From: Lentimicrobium sp.
GTDB lineage: Bacteria; Bacteroidota; Bacteroidia; Bacteroidales; Lentimicrobiaceae
DNA length: 64,000 bases
Direction: 5' to 3'
Assembly (NCBI GenBank): GCA_023957275.1
Contig: JAMLHF010000005.1
Coordinates: 56,235 to 120,234 of the forward strand
Part shown: positions 8,705 through 18,996 of the stretch, piece by piece
How the letters are laid out: every line of letters starts with the position of its first letter
Numbering within the stretch: the stretch's first letter is position 1
The notes under the pieces: generated by a model
Told to the model about the DNA's origin: nothing
Databases searched by the model: none
The model's input: only the letters and a program-made list of their open reading frames with translations
Translations under genes and position numbers: made by a program

Positions 8705-9627
8705 TGCCCGTTTTACCGCCTTCTTGTCTTATTGTGATTGCCGGCCCCACCGCAGTTGGTAAAACGGATGTGGCCATTGCCGTCGCACGCCATTTTGGTT
8801 GTGAGATTGTTTCGGCTGATTCCAGGCAGTTCTATCGCGAACTGAAAATAGGCGCTGCGGCCCCGTCAGCGGAACAACTATCGGCGGTTAAGCATCATTT
8901 TGTAGGCCATCTTTCCGTTCAGGATGCCTATGATGTTTCGCGTTATGAAAAAGAAGCGCTGGATCTGCTGCAGCGGCTATTCCTGGAGAACAGGTTTGTG
9001 CTGCTTACCGGTGGTTCGGGTTTGTACATTCAGGCTGTTTGTGATGGCTTTGATGAATTGCCTGACAGTGATCCGAAGATCAGGGCGGATCTGCGCGACA
9101 AACTGGAAAGGGAAGGTTTGGCTTCGCTCAGGGCGCTGCTGCGTCAGTCTGATCCGGCTTATTATGGGCAGGTTGACCCTGCCAACCCAAACAGAATCCT
9201 GCGGGCGCTGGAAGTCAGCCTTACAACAGGGAAACCATTCTCATCATTCAGGAAGCGCAACCTTGCCGATCGTCCTTTCAGTACCGTTAAGATCTGCCTG
9301 GATCTGCCCCGTGAGGAACTGCATAACCGGATCAATGCCAGGGTGGAAGCAATGATGAAGGCCGGGTTGTTGGAAGAGGCCGGGTCGTTATACCCCAAAC
9401 GCGCTTTGAATGCACTGAATACGGTCGGATACAAGGAACTTTTTCAATATTTTGATGGTAATTGTACCCTTGAAGTCGCCGTGGAAAAAATTAAAACCAA
9501 TACCCGCCGGTATGCCCGGCGTCAGCTTACCTGGTTCCGGAAAGATAAGGAAATGGTGTGGAGCCGCCCCGCTGCGGAAGAAGTAATCGGGTGCATATCC
9601 GGGAAACTGCAAACCCTTATGGATTAG
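8704..9627 (+). CDS. miaA: tRNA dimethylallyltransferase
   Basis: MiaA transfers a dimethylallyl group to N6 of A37 in tRNAs reading UNN codons. The 307-residue protein has the P-loop GPTAVGKT near the N-terminus, the SADSRQFYREL motif, the HHFVGHLSVQDAYDVSRYE segment and LTGGSGLYIQAV, all characteristic of the family. It is coupled by a one-base overlap to the preceding gene and is convergent with the lipoprotein gene six bases beyond its stop codon. The start is fixed by the TGATG overlap. Confidence 0.96.
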   Translation: MPVLPPSCLIVIAGPTAVGKTDVAIAVARHFGCEIVSADSRQFYRELKIGAAAPSAEQLSAVKHHFVGHLSVQDAYDVSRYEKEALDLLQRLFLENRFVLLTGGSGLYIQAVCDGFDELPDSDPKIRADLRDKLEREGLASLRALLRQSDPAYYGQVDPANPNRILRALEVSLTTGKPFSSFRKRNLADRPFSTVKICLDLPREELHNRINARVEAMMKAGLLEEAGSLYPKRALNALNTVGYKELFQYFDGNCTLEVAVEKIKTNTRRYARRQLTWFRKDKEMVWSRPAAEEVIGCISGKLQTLMD

Positions 9628-9632
9628 CAGAT

Positions 9633-10022
9633 TTACCGCAACAGACGAATCCGGAATGTTTCTTCGTAATAGACGAAATACCAGTACAACCTGCGATTGA
9701 TCTCAATGCCATAATCGGTGGTGGGATTCCAGTTGATATAGGAGCCGATAATCCGGTTGTAACGGCCGCGCATGAAGTAATCATTCCAGTTGTTTACGCC
9801 GATGTTATTCATGGTCCGGTAGTAATCATTGCTCCGGTCAAATGAAGGGGAAAACCTGAGCCGGTACCAGCGCTCAAAATCAGGATCAATGATGGTGATC
9901 TCATACCCGGAAGTGTCGATGGCGGGGCTGCCGGAGGCCGGCTGCCGGCCTGTAATTTCTTTCTGCTGCGAACATGCCCAGCCTGTCAATACAAGCAGCA
10001 ACAGAAATGCTGATTTTTTCAT
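9633..10022 (-). CDS. DUF6146-like lipoprotein
   Basis: This is a small exported protein of about 129 residues. I chose the ATG at 10020-10022 because it begins a lipoprotein signal peptide: MKKS, a leucine-rich core, then a lipobox ending in GWAC. A start nine codons upstream would bury that signal. The mature part is rich in Tyr, Trp and Arg (DPDFERWYRLRFSP, then NWNDYF), as in the DUF6146 family that neighbours miaA in Bacteroidota. It is probably anchored in the outer or inner membrane; its function is unknown. Confidence 0.72.
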   Translation of the reverse strand: MKKSAFLLLLVLTGWACSQQKEITGRQPASGSPAIDTSGYEITIIDPDFERWYRLRFSPSFDRSNDYYRTMNNIGVNNWNDYFMRGRYNRIIGSYINWNPTTDYGIEINRRLYWYFVYYEETFRIRLLR

Positions 10023-10127
10023 GGTGCTCCAATTTAATCTGTCCGTCAATTAACTGAATGCCAGAGATGAAGCACCAAAAGTTGTGCCAAAATTCAATGC
10101 TGATGCCAGGAAACAGTAAGACTATTC

Positions 10128-10334
10128 TTACGGGGTCTTTCCCTTTTTGTGATGAAAGACCCGGGCCGTAAAATAGCCCACGAAGAACACAATTGCGATC
10201 AGTATAACCAGCGGTAATTCAAATGCGAAAAACAACAGTTTTACTTTCACGCTGTCCAGGTTCTGAAATGAGAAGATCAGCAGGATGATAATCACGCTGA
10301 TATTGATGATCTGTTTAACGGTTATATTTTTCAT
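10128..10334 (-). CDS. LapA-like (DUF1049) small membrane protein
   Basis: A 68-residue protein starting at MKNITVKQ (ATG 10332-10334) has two predicted membrane helices: IINISVIIILLIFSF, then LPLVILIAIVFFVGYFTARVF with a basic C-terminal tail. Between the helices is the FQNLDSVKVKLLFFAFELP motif typical of DUF1049/LapA proteins. An upstream ATG would add 24 residues without membrane character and is less likely. The role in envelope assembly is inferred from the family. Confidence 0.65.
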   Translation of the reverse strand: MKNITVKQIINISVIIILLIFSFQNLDSVKVKLLFFAFELPLVILIAIVFFVGYFTARVFHHKKGKTP

Positions 10335-10781
10335 ACCCAATTGTTGTTTTGTGCCTGAAATCAGTTTGTTCTGTCTATGGCAGGAGAAGATGACCGGCTC
10401 AACCACTTTCTGTATGACAAGTTCCGGTATCTGTAACTTACCGGCATCTGAGGTTGATCTCCGTTGCCGGGATTTTTTCTTTTCCGTCCTAAACGATCCG
10501 TCTTTTGATCAGCTCCGGTCCTTCGCTCCCAATGGTAACATGGCTTAAGTCAGCACATCAGAAGAAGGGAAGATTATCTTCAATGGTGATGCCAAATACG
10601 ATGGAAGAAATGTTTTTCTTCCCGTTCCGCTCTTATTGAAAGTAATGGTTCCGATGTTGTTCGGTTGGACAAGGTAAATATAAGGATTTTTGAAAGACTC
10701 ACCGGAACAATCTGATAAAATGATATGCTTTTCTTCCGGTGCAGGCTAAGACCAGGGTCCGGATAAAGAAGCAAGGAGTTG
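10335..10781. other. Intergenic region without a supported gene
   Basis: About 450 bases between the LapA-like gene and the metallo-hydrolase. A 77-codon frame at 10580-10813 on the minus strand has no recognisable domain and overlaps the hydrolase 3' end. I see no structured RNA, repeat or terminator. Confidence 0.4.
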
Positions 10782-11663
10782 TTATTGCTGTAAAAAGGGA
10801 TACAGCGTATCAATCCAGCGATCTTCGGTAATGAAGAAAGACCCGAACGATGCCCATTTGTTCAGCAGCCCGGCCGATTTCATCTGTTCTGCATCCATTC
10901 CCTGCGACCTGGCTTTTTGCAATACTTCCAGTGTCTCGCTGAGGTTGTTGAGCCAGTTTTTATATTCGGTTTTAGAGAAAACAGGTCCATGTCCGCCCGA
11001 AAAGATTGTATTGTCAGGAAAATTATTGAGGATCCAGTCGACATTCTTCAGGTATGTCAATGGGTTTCCTCCATTGGAAACATCAACATAAGGAAAATAG
11101 CCGGCAAAAAGCAGATCTCCGACTACCAGTACCCCTGCTGCCGGGAAGTAAACCAGCAGATCTCCTCCGGTATGCCCGCCCGGCAGGTGCGTAATTTCAA
11201 TGGTTTCATTATTGAAATCAAGCGTCATGGCGCCTTTTATAGTGATATCGGGCCGGGCGTGAACCGGTGGCGCCGGTAAGGTTGTTTCGCCCCTTACCTG
11301 ATCCTTGCTCAGATATTCTTTTACGGTAGGATGCGCGATGATGTGCGCCCCTTTTCCCAGGACGGCATTGCCGCCTGTGTGATCGCCGTGCAGGTGGGTG
11401 TTGATGAGAAACCGGATTTCCTTGTCTGATAATTCTCTTAGAGCTTCTTTTACTTCCGCTGCAGTTCTGTCGTAGGCGGCGTCAATCAGCAGTAATCCAT
11501 CAGGTCCGGTCTGTAAAGCTACTGAAACGCGGTTGTCGACAAACAGGCGGTAAATACCCGGAGCCAGTTCAGTGGCGATAACCTCTGTTTTCACGGTTTC
11601 GGATTGTGCAAAAACGGCTCCCGTCAGGAGCGACAGCAATAATGCAAATACAATGTTTTTCAT
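10782..11663 (-). CDS. Secreted metallo-beta-lactamase-fold hydrolase
   Basis: The 293-residue protein has a clear signal peptide (residues 1-19, cleavage after VFA). The metal-binding motif is THLHGDHTGG with H90, H92, D94 and H95; a second His lies in LPGGHTGGD, an Asp in VVGDLLF and a final His in FSGGHGPV. These are the ligands of a dinuclear zinc MBL-fold enzyme of the type seen in class B beta-lactamase relatives and quinoprotein-relay/SoxH-like proteins. Substrate is unknown. The location is periplasmic by the signal sequence. Confidence 0.85.
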   Translation of the reverse strand: MKNIVFALLLSLLTGAVFAQSETVKTEVIATELAPGIYRLFVDNRVSVALQTGPDGLLLIDAAYDRTAAEVKEALRELSDKEIRFLINTHLHGDHTGGNAVLGKGAHIIAHPTVKEYLSKDQVRGETTLPAPPVHARPDITIKGAMTLDFNNETIEITHLPGGHTGGDLLVYFPAAGVLVVGDLLFAGYFPYVDVSNGGNPLTYLKNVDWILNNFPDNTIFSGGHGPVFSKTEYKNWLNNLSETLEVLQKARSQGMDAEQMKSAGLLNKWASFGSFFITEDRWIDTLYPFLQQ

Positions 11664-11993
11664 AACAGTCTGGATAAACTTTCAGGATTTGCTGATCAGT
11701 TGAATTTATGAATATAACCAAAAGAAACCGGGAATGTTTTCGTGTTAGGTTCATTCTGATTAATTCCGGTATGGCTCCGAATGTATGAAATACAACAGGC
11801 TGATGATGCCGGCCTATTTATTGTCAAAGGGATAACCGGATTCAAATATGGGGAATCTGTGATTTTGGAAGGAAAATGATAACCATCGGAAAAAGTCAGG
11901 GCTAAGCACTTGTTTTAATACGTGCATGCCCTGCAAGCACAGTAATATGGTGTATATTGGTATGCCAGACGCAAGCGGGTTATGGGTAAATGG
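11664..11993. other. Intergenic region with an imperfect hairpin
   Basis: This 330-base stretch between two minus-strand genes contains an interrupted hairpin at 11898-11933: CAGGGC/GCCCTG, then GCAC/GTGC across a small internal loop. No T-run follows on either strand, so I do not call a terminator. Nothing else is evident. Confidence 0.35.
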
Positions 11994-12884
11994 TTATTCA
12001 TTGTACTCAGCCATATTGCCTTTGGATCGCTGCTTTTTGCCAGCCAGCAACCGGAGTCGTTCTAAAATAAGATCTTTGTACTTAATCTGCAGAAAATGAC
12101 GTTCATTTTCAAGCATATGATATTCTACGTAAGGTGAGTTGATCAGTCTTTCCCTGGCAAATTTCACATTTTCCGGAAGGATCAGTCTGTCTCTTGTTCC
12201 CTGGAACATGATCACGGGAGCCTTGATTTCAGGCCAGAGGGGCAGCATTTCGGCAAGCGATTCGTAATGTGAAAGTTTTTCATCATTGGCAACCATGATT
12301 TTGGGCGGAAGTATCCTGCGGAAAAACCTGTGCCTGATCAGATAACTGATGTCGTAAGTGGTTTCCAGACCAGGAGCGAGCGAAGCGGATACGAGAACCA
12401 CCCCGTCGACCTTTCCGGGCTTTTGCATGGCCATCTTGGCCGCAACGGTTCCGCCGTATGAAGATCCGATAATGTAAAGCGGAGATGGAAAACCTTCTTT
12501 TTCGAGAATTTTCCACATCGCCCTGGCCTGCTTTCGCACTGACACTTCTGATTTTCCGGCATCCGATAATCCATAGCCGGGTCTGTCAGCTGCGATGATA
12601 TTAGCCCATCCTGCAAGACTTGTGTCCTGATAATAAGTATTGTACACAGTCATGTCGCTGGGCGATCCGTGAAGAAAAAAAAGGGTGGGGAAGGAGTCGT
12701 TCCGGTGCAGGTGCATATATCCCAGGTTCCGGTCGTCAAATTTCAGTTCTTTAAAGCGCTCCTCCTGAAATGGAAAATTGTGTGAACCCGCTGTCTGACG
12801 GGTCTGCATGCAGGCGGTAAAACCCAGGAATGTGAAAAGTGAAAGTAGTAAAAGAGATTTGATGGTTTTGTTACGCATAAACAT
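11994..12884 (-). CDS. Alpha/beta-hydrolase lipoprotein
   Basis: This 296-residue alpha/beta-hydrolase has an N-terminal lipoprotein signal (LLLLSLFTFLGFTAC), so it is probably attached to a membrane facing the periplasm. The oxyanion region is FFLHGSPSD, the nucleophile elbow is IGSSYGGTVA with the central serine, an Asp lies in FQGTRDRLILP, and the likely catalytic His is in ENERHFLQ. These are the parts of a Ser-Asp-His triad. The start could be either of two in-frame ATGs two codons apart. The substrate is not predictable. Confidence 0.83.
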   Translation of the reverse strand: MFMRNKTIKSLLLLSLFTFLGFTACMQTRQTAGSHNFPFQEERFKELKFDDRNLGYMHLHRNDSFPTLFFLHGSPSDMTVYNTYYQDTSLAGWANIIAADRPGYGLSDAGKSEVSVRKQARAMWKILEKEGFPSPLYIIGSSYGGTVAAKMAMQKPGKVDGVVLVSASLAPGLETTYDISYLIRHRFFRRILPPKIMVANDEKLSHYESLAEMLPLWPEIKAPVIMFQGTRDRLILPENVKFARERLINSPYVEYHMLENERHFLQIKYKDLILERLRLLAGKKQRSKGNMAEYNE

Positions 12885-12983
12885 GACAAATTGAGAAATA
12901 TAACAAAGATCGTGAGATTAAAGTTTAATTGCTGACAAAATATCTTTGTAAGGTGCTCATTCGAGCTGGTTTGCAGGCATTTT

Positions 12984-13817
12984 TCAAACGGTTAAATCAT
13001 TTACTGATGTGGTATTTGTTTGTGTGTTGCGAAGCGCTTCGGCCTGTTCAACCGATTTTGCCAGGTCATTTATAAATCTGACCATAGGACCACCGTCAAT
13101 TACATCATGATCAAGCAAAACAGTGACATTAAGCATATCACGGATAACCACTTCATTGTTCACTACCACTGCTTTTTGAATTACGGAACCAATACCAAAC
13201 GTAACAGGATGAACCGAAACGGGAATAAACCAACCGCTGATTTTTCCTGTCATGCCGAGAGAAGTTACGGAAACATTGCCCATTTTGCTGAAGGCGGAAA
13301 AGGGACGGTTCAGTATAGTCTGCCACACCAGCCGTCTGAGAAATCCCGGTAAACGGTAATAGATGCCTTCGGTCAGACTTCGTTTCCGGTGAAGCAGGAT
13401 ATCGTTCCCTGACAATTGCTGATTTTTGGCATCTTCAATATCCCGGGTAATCTCAGCTAATGATTTCCCGTTTACTTTTTGAATCAGCAACGGAATCGGA
13501 ACTTTTTCGCCGTCAATTACTTTTTCTACAAGCATTGAGATATTGATGTCATCAAAACTGATGATCCTGCGCCTGCCAGCCCGAAATGAAGCCGCTTTGC
13601 CGTGCTTTGCAAGGGTGATACCGATAGATTTGAGTATCCATGCATTAAAGGATACCGTGCTGCCCGCTTTTCTGATTTCCCTGAGCCTTTTCCGGCCTTC
13701 GCTTACATCAAACTCCAGCAGGGCACTGACATGATGCTTTTTTTTTCCTGCTGACATCACGTCGAAAGTGGCAATGCGTGATAACGGAAATCTGTGATAA
13801 GTATGGCTCGGCTTCAT
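12984..13817 (-). CDS. Stand-alone 2-oxoacid dehydrogenase E2-type acyltransferase catalytic domain
   Basis: The 277-residue protein consists only of the chloramphenicol-acetyltransferase-like catalytic domain of dihydrolipoamide acyltransferases. There is no lipoyl or peripheral-subunit-binding domain ahead of it. The active-site motif reads LLDHDVIDGGPM, with H237 and D241 in the positions of the usual DHRxxDG motif. No E1 or E3 genes are nearby. It may act on a CoA thioester or on a lipoyl domain supplied by another protein. The substrate is unknown. Confidence 0.78.
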   Translation of the reverse strand: MKPSHTYHRFPLSRIATFDVMSAGKKKHHVSALLEFDVSEGRKRLREIRKAGSTVSFNAWILKSIGITLAKHGKAASFRAGRRRIISFDDINISMLVEKVIDGEKVPIPLLIQKVNGKSLAEITRDIEDAKNQQLSGNDILLHRKRSLTEGIYYRLPGFLRRLVWQTILNRPFSAFSKMGNVSVTSLGMTGKISGWFIPVSVHPVTFGIGSVIQKAVVVNNEVVIRDMLNVTVLLDHDVIDGGPMVRFINDLAKSVEQAEALRNTQTNTTSVNDLTV

Positions 13818-14058
13818 ACCGGTTGTTTTAATTGTATTTTGAAATTGCGCGAATCAGGGCGGATAATCACCGTGAAATTATGTTTTCCAATGGATTGGCC
13901 ATGGTTCTGGTTAATTTCGTGGTGATTTGAAGTTGCTGATTTATCCTGAAAGTTCAATAGTTCCCGGGGAAATTACAGGATTAACTGAACATGGCCGGAT
14001 TCCTGTCAGGGTTCCGGCTATGCGCAGTTTGAAGATTAACTATTAATGTCAATGGCCG

Positions 14059-16152
14059 TTACTTCAGATAGGTGTCGAGCCAATTGAAGAATTCTCTTTG
14101 CCAGAGGATTGAATTTTGAGGTTTAAGCACAAAGTGCGTCTCATTGGGGAAGAACAGAAAGCGACTGGGGATGCCCTGCAGCTGATTGGCATTGAATGCC
14201 TGCATGCCTTGTGTATAAGGAATCCGGAAGTCATATCCGCCATGTACTACCAGCATGGGTGTGTCCCAGTTGCCCACAAAGTTGTGCGGTGAAAAGTCAT
14301 AGCTCTTCGGGCGGGGATTGTCATAGAAGGCGCCCTTGTAGTCGAAATTCACAAAGAACATTTCCTCGGTTTCAAGGTACATGCTTTCAAAATTGAAGAT
14401 TCCGCAATGCGAGATAAAAGTTTTAAAGCGCTTGTTGTGGTTACCTGCAAGCCAGTATACGGAGAATCCGCCATAACTTGCGCCCACTGCGCCAAGCCTG
14501 TTTTCGTCAACCCAGGGCTCTGCGGCAACGGAGTCAATGGCTGTAAGGTAGTCCTTCATATTTTGTCCGCCGTAATCGCCGCTGATCTGATCATTCCACT
14601 CCTGTCCGAAAGTAGGCAGGCCCCGGCGGTTAGGCGCTACCACCACATAATCGTTGGCAGCCATCATCTGGAAATTCCAACGGTATGAAAAGAACTGGCT
14701 TACAGCGCTTTGTGGTCCGCCCTGGCAATAGAGCAGGGCAGGATATTTTTTATCCGGATCAAAACCGGGAGGTAAAATAACCCATACGAGCATTTTCTTG
14801 CCGTCGGTGGTAGTGATCCAGCGTTTTTCCGATTTACCGAGCTTCACATTTTTCAGAATCTGGCGGTTGGTGAAGGTCAGTTGCTCCTCACTGCCGTCGG
14901 GCCTGACCCTGAAGACCTCAGTGGGAAGGTCATGACGCATTTTTGTAATAATCAGGTCGTTGCCATCTATGGCATAAGATTGTATGTCGTGATCTCCGCT
15001 GGTTAGCCGGGTAATCTTTTTTGAAGCGAGTTCCATTTTGTAAACCTGATAGGTGGCATGAATCCCGCTGATGAAGTAGAGGTATTTTCCGTCGGCACTG
15101 AAACTGAACTGCGATGAACTTTGGTCAAACCCTTCGGAAAGGTCCGTATAAACGCGGCTTTTGATGCTTACTGCCTGTCCTGCTTTGGGCTTCAGGTCTT
15201 TTTTTAGTTTCTCAAGTGCTTTCGGGTTAAATTCAACCATCATAATGCGGTCTTTGTCGGCTTCAAAGCCGGGTGTAGCCATACTGCGCCAGACCAGTCT
15301 GGTGCCATCGGGCGAAAACGCCGGATCCTGGTCGTATCCCGGATTGCTTTCACTCAGGTTTTCTGTGGTTTCTGAAGCAAGGTCGTAAAGGTAAATGTCA
15401 CTGTTTGTGCTGACCGCATAATCCCTGCCTTTGAGTTTTTTGCAGGTGTATGCCAGCGCTTTGCCGTCGGGCGACCAGGCAATCTGTTCCATTCCTCCGA
15501 AAGGAGTCATCGGGCTGTCCCAGGGCTCTCCCGGCATGATATCTTTCCCTTCTCCGGGTTTGCCGTTATTGTATGGCGCGATAAAAATATGACTGTATGC
15601 GTAGTCGTGCCAGCTGTCCCAGTGCCGGTACATGAGATCGTCGTATATCAATGCATCGGCGAGGGGGAGGTCGGGATACCTGTCGTGAACATCCTGCTCG
15701 ATTTTCACATCTTTTGCATAGGCAATATATTGCATATCTGGCGAGTACAAAAAGCCACTGATGCCTCCTTCTATATTGGTAATCTGTTCTTTGCTCTCCC
15801 CGTGAGGTCCCATTTCCCATAATTGGACAGAACCTGACTCGGCCGAAAGAAACCCGATTTTTTTTCCATCCGGACGCCAAACGGCATTGAATTCACTGCC
15901 GGCGAATTCGGTCAACCGCCGCGGCGACTCTGCATTGGGGTCAAGTTTGTAGATATCACGGTTGCCTTTGTTGGTTGCCGCATCGTACCAGGTAACACCG
16001 TATATAAAGCTTCCGCCCTGAGGGGCGAGCTGAACATCGCTTAAGCGGCCCAGTTTCCACATGGTTTCTGCCGTAAATCTTTCCTGTGCAAGGCCTGTAA
16101 AAGTCATGCCCGCCATTAAAAATGCAGACATGAACAATCGGAAATTTTTCAT
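14059..16152 (-). CDS. S9 family peptidase (prolyl oligopeptidase/DPP-like), exported
   Basis: The 697-residue protein starts with a signal peptide ending near GLAQ (residue 22). Residues of about 25-420 form the WD40/beta-propeller gate with repeats such as WSPDGKALAYT and FSPDGTRLVWRS. The C-terminal alpha/beta-hydrolase domain has S559 in GASYGGFS, D641 in GGYDFRIPY and H673 in NETHFVL as the catalytic triad. It should cleave short peptides in the periplasm. It is transcribed alone, divergently from the histidine kinase. Confidence 0.92.
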   Translation of the reverse strand: MKNFRLFMSAFLMAGMTFTGLAQERFTAETMWKLGRLSDVQLAPQGGSFIYGVTWYDAATNKGNRDIYKLDPNAESPRRLTEFAGSEFNAVWRPDGKKIGFLSAESGSVQLWEMGPHGESKEQITNIEGGISGFLYSPDMQYIAYAKDVKIEQDVHDRYPDLPLADALIYDDLMYRHWDSWHDYAYSHIFIAPYNNGKPGEGKDIMPGEPWDSPMTPFGGMEQIAWSPDGKALAYTCKKLKGRDYAVSTNSDIYLYDLASETTENLSESNPGYDQDPAFSPDGTRLVWRSMATPGFEADKDRIMMVEFNPKALEKLKKDLKPKAGQAVSIKSRVYTDLSEGFDQSSSQFSFSADGKYLYFISGIHATYQVYKMELASKKITRLTSGDHDIQSYAIDGNDLIITKMRHDLPTEVFRVRPDGSEEQLTFTNRQILKNVKLGKSEKRWITTTDGKKMLVWVILPPGFDPDKKYPALLYCQGGPQSAVSQFFSYRWNFQMMAANDYVVVAPNRRGLPTFGQEWNDQISGDYGGQNMKDYLTAIDSVAAEPWVDENRLGAVGASYGGFSVYWLAGNHNKRFKTFISHCGIFNFESMYLETEEMFFVNFDYKGAFYDNPRPKSYDFSPHNFVGNWDTPMLVVHGGYDFRIPYTQGMQAFNANQLQGIPSRFLFFPNETHFVLKPQNSILWQREFFNWLDTYLK

Positions 16153-16473
16153 CTTCTGGATTTATTCGTTTGAAATGCTAAAGTAGGAAAATCCTCATTC
16201 AATCGGTCAATGCCGGTGAATATTCCCATCCCGATGGTAAAAAATTGTCCCGAAGACGGAAAATATGTCCTGAAATGGGATGTAGGTTTATAGACATTGT
16301 TTATAAATCTATGATAATGAATTGTATAAAATACTGGCGGGGAGTTTGATGTGTATTTAACGTCTGCGTAAATTCAGAACAGAAATCTCTATAGCTTTGC
16401 ATTGAAAGATAAAACTGTATCAGGCAGATTACCGGATGAAATAAATTGAACCAGCAAGGTCGGAACCTGAAGT
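16153..16473. other. Divergent intergenic region between the S9 peptidase and the hybrid histidine kinase
   Basis: The only signal I can support is the -7 box TAGCTTTG at 16392-16399 on the plus strand. No coding frame or hairpin stands out. Confidence 0.4.
16392..16399 (+). promoter_or_regulatory. Candidate -7 box for the hybrid histidine kinase
   Basis: TAGCTTTG matches TAnnTTTG and lies 74 bases upstream of the ATG. No TTG is found at the usual 19-base distance. Confidence 0.4.
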
Positions 16474-18807
16474 ATGGGAATCAGAAAATTAATTAAACAG
16501 CCACGGCAGGCAAATGGCAATACATTACTGATTTGTATTGATCATAATGGAATCATCAATTCACTGGAGGGGCCGGTGATTCATCTTTTGGGTTATCAAC
16601 CTGATTATCTGATGGGTAGAGTTTTCAGAGAGTTTATCCCTGATGAAGATGAGCACAAACTTAACTGCCTGTTTGATAACTGCACCGACCGCAGCGAATT
16701 CAGGGTGCGCCGAAGTGATGGAAGCCTGATGTATGCGGATGCCTTTGTTTACGATGTGTTTGACGATGTACACACCCACCTTGGTTATTGCCTGAGAATT
16801 TACGATATGACTGCGCGTATGGCACAGATTAACAGCCTTATCGAAAATGAGGAAAAGTTTCTGGCCATTATTGACAATACAAGAGATATCATTTGTATAT
16901 TCAGGGATCGTAAGATATTGTATATCAATGAAGTTTCGGTGAAAATGCTGGGTTATCCCAGAGAGGAACTTTACAGAAGGGATTATTTTTCTTTGTTTTC
17001 GGAAAATGACCGTGAACGTGTTGAAGAGTACGAACTCGTGAATAAGGATAAGCGGGCCGGAAGGTGGAACTTTATTGCCGAGCTGATTACGGCTGAAGGT
17101 AAAAAGCTGATCTGCGAGTTTGATATCAAATCAATTCGCTATGGAGGATCTAAAGCCTCCATGGCTGTGATTCATGACATCACTGATTATACGCTTGCCC
17201 TTGCGGAGCTTACACAGGCTAAACAGGAGGCTGAGTCAGCGAATCGTATAAAGTCTGATTTCCTTGCGATGATGAGTCATGAGATCAGAACTCCGTTGAA
17301 TGGAGTGATCGGGATGACGAATTTGTTGTTGAATACCGGCTTGACAGCAGTTCAACGTGATTACGCCGAAAATATCCAGGCTTCCGGTGAGAATCTGATA
17401 TCAATTATTAACGATATTCTCGACCTGACAAAAATTGATTCAGGCAGAATGGAACTTGAAAGTGAACCTTTTGAATTACAGGCATGTATTGAGGATACCC
17501 TCGATCTGCTGGCATATAAAGCCATTGAGAAGCAACTTGATCTGCTTTACTTTATAGAGCATGATGTTCCTGCAGTACTGAAGGGTGATTTACATAGATT
17601 GCGGCAGATTTTGTTGAACCTGGTAAGCAATGCCATTAAATTCACCAGTAGCGGTGAGATTTTTATATCTGTTCAGCTATTGGGACAATCAGCAGATGAA
17701 GTTGAACTGAAATTTCAGGTCAAGGATACCGGTATAGGCATTGATCCTGATAAAATAGCGCAGCTTTTTGAAGCATTTGTTCAGGCTGACAGCTCTACCA
17801 CGCGGAAATACGGAGGCACCGGGCTGGGCCTGGCTATTTCGAAGCGTCTGGTAAACCTTATGGGCGGTGAAATATGGGCGGAAAGTGAACCAGGGAAAGG
17901 CTCGGATTTCTATTTTACCATAAAAGCAAAAACTTCCCAGGTGGCAAAGCCCAGGCTGAGGGTAAAAGGTAATGTTGTGCAGCTGAAGGATCGCAGAGTG
18001 CTGATCGTTGATGACAATCAGACGAATTGCCAGATTCTTAAATTGCATTTTGAAAGCTGGGGAATGAAGCCATTTATCGCTGATTCGGGACAGGCTGCAT
18101 TGGCAGTGCTCGAAAATGAAAGCGCATTTCACATTGCGGTTCTTGATTACCAGATGCCAGCGATGGATGGTGTTCAACTGGCAAGGAAAATTAGAAGAAT
18201 GGGCAGGTATGAGAAACTTCCGCTGATTTTATTATCTTCGTCAGGCGATCACGAGCAGCATTCAGCCGGTCTTTTCGATGCCAGGCTTTTAAAACCTGTC
18301 AGGATTAAGGGCTTGTTTGATGAGGTGTTGCACATTATGACTGATATAGAAAAAAGAAGAAAAATGGCAGAACCTCAAACCAACCAGATTGATGTAAACA
18401 TGAGCCAGCGGCTTCCATTGCGCATTTTGGTTGCTGAGGATAATCTGGTGAATCAGAAACTGGCCATTTCCCTGCTCAACCTTATGGGCTACAAGGTAGA
18501 TGCAGTGCTCAACGGGGCTGAGGTGCTGAAAATAATGAATGAGAAGGAATATGATATTATCCTGATGGACCTTCAGATGCCTGAAATGAACGGTATTGAG
18601 GCGACAATCAGGATCAGGGAAATATATCCACCCGAAAAACAGCCCCATATTATTGCCATCACCGCCAATGCAATGCTGGGCGACCGGGAAAAATGCCTTG
18701 CAGCCGGAATGGTGGATTATATGTCAAAACCAATCAAGATATATGAATTGCAGGCTGCACTCGAGAAGTGGGGTTCTCTGAAACTGGCCGCCCGCCAGGA
18801 TTTTTAA
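16474..18807 (+). CDS. Hybrid sensor histidine kinase: PAS-PAS-HisKA-HATPase-REC-REC
   Basis: This 777-residue protein has no membrane segment, so it is a cytoplasmic sensor. Two PAS domains occupy about residues 10-115 and 125-245. The dimerisation/phosphotransfer helix carries H269 in [11 protein letters not shown]. The ATPase domain shows the N box (LVSNAIKF), the DTGIGI motif and [10 protein letters not shown]. Two receiver domains follow: the first with VDDNQTN and phospho-acceptor D558 (LDYQMP), the second with AEDNLVNQ and D699 (MDLQMP). There is no HPt domain, so phosphate must pass to a separate protein. The single-domain response regulator at 49909 is one possible kind of partner, though nothing links them directly. 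The signal is unknown. Confidence 0.93.
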   Translation: MGIRKLIKQPRQANGNTLLICIDHNGIINSLEGPVIHLLGYQPDYLMGRVFREFIPDEDEHKLNCLFDNCTDRSEFRVRRSDGSLMYADAFVYDVFDDVHTHLGYCLRIYDMTARMAQINSLIENEEKFLAIIDNTRDIICIFRDRKILYINEVSVKMLGYPREELYRRDYFSLFSENDRERVEEYELVNKDKRAGRWNFIAELITAEGKKLICEFDIKSIRYGGSKASMAVIHDITDYTLALAELTQAKQEAESANRIKSDFLAMMSHEIRTPLNGVIGMTNLLLNTGLTAVQRDYAENIQASGENLISIINDILDLTKIDSGRMELESEPFELQACIEDTLDLLAYKAIEKQLDLLYFIEHDVPAVLKGDLHRLRQILLNLVSNAIKFTSSGEIFISVQLLGQSADEVELKFQVKDTGIGIDPDKIAQLFEAFVQADSSTTRKYGGTGLGLAISKRLVNLMGGEIWAESEPGKGSDFYFTIKAKTSQVAKPRLRVKGNVVQLKDRRVLIVDDNQTNCQILKLHFESWGMKPFIADSGQAALAVLENESAFHIAVLDYQMPAMDGVQLARKIRRMGRYEKLPLILLSSSGDHEQHSAGLFDARLLKPVRIKGLFDEVLHIMTDIEKRRKMAEPQTNQIDVNMSQRLPLRILVAEDNLVNQKLAISLLNLMGYKVDAVLNGAEVLKIMNEKEYDIILMDLQMPEMNGIEATIRIREIYPPEKQPHIIAITANAMLGDREKCLAAGMVDYMSKPIKIYELQAALEKWGSLKLAARQDF

Positions 18808-18936
18808 AACAACAGTTTAAATTGTTGCAGCTGCTGTACCTTAAGATTGTTGTAATCCGGCCGGCGCTGATCCTTCATAAGTTAATATGAAAAGCTGATA
18901 CCCGGATTTAGCGCTGAATTTTCATACCTGTAAAAC

Positions 18937-18977
18937 AAAGATCAAAGCCTTAAGTCAATATTAAGGCTTTGATCTTT
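18937..18977. terminator. Bidirectional terminator between the histidine kinase and GH31 genes
   Basis: A perfect 17-bp inverted repeat with a 7-base loop (stem AAAGATCAAAGCCTTAA) lies between two convergent genes. Its outer ends are A-rich and T-rich, so it can act in both directions. Confidence 0.85.
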
Positions 18978-18996
18978 AATTGTTTCTGAAAGTTTA

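Noticed and set aside
10580-10813. Minus-strand frame of 77 codons
   Set aside because: No domain, no plausible signal, and it runs into the metallo-hydrolase gene; composition looks non-coding.
11898-11933. Hairpin downstream of the alpha/beta-hydrolase gene as a terminator
   Set aside because: The stem is interrupted and there is no T-run on either strand.
12941-12948. Plus-strand TATCTTTG promoter box
   Set aside because: No plus-strand gene follows; the next genes are all on the minus strand until 16474.
16361-16373. 13-mer CGTCTGCGTAAAT also found inverted at 31608-31620 upstream of the fasciclin gene
   Set aside because: In 64 kb dozens of shared 13-mers are expected by chance on both strands, and the flanks do not align.
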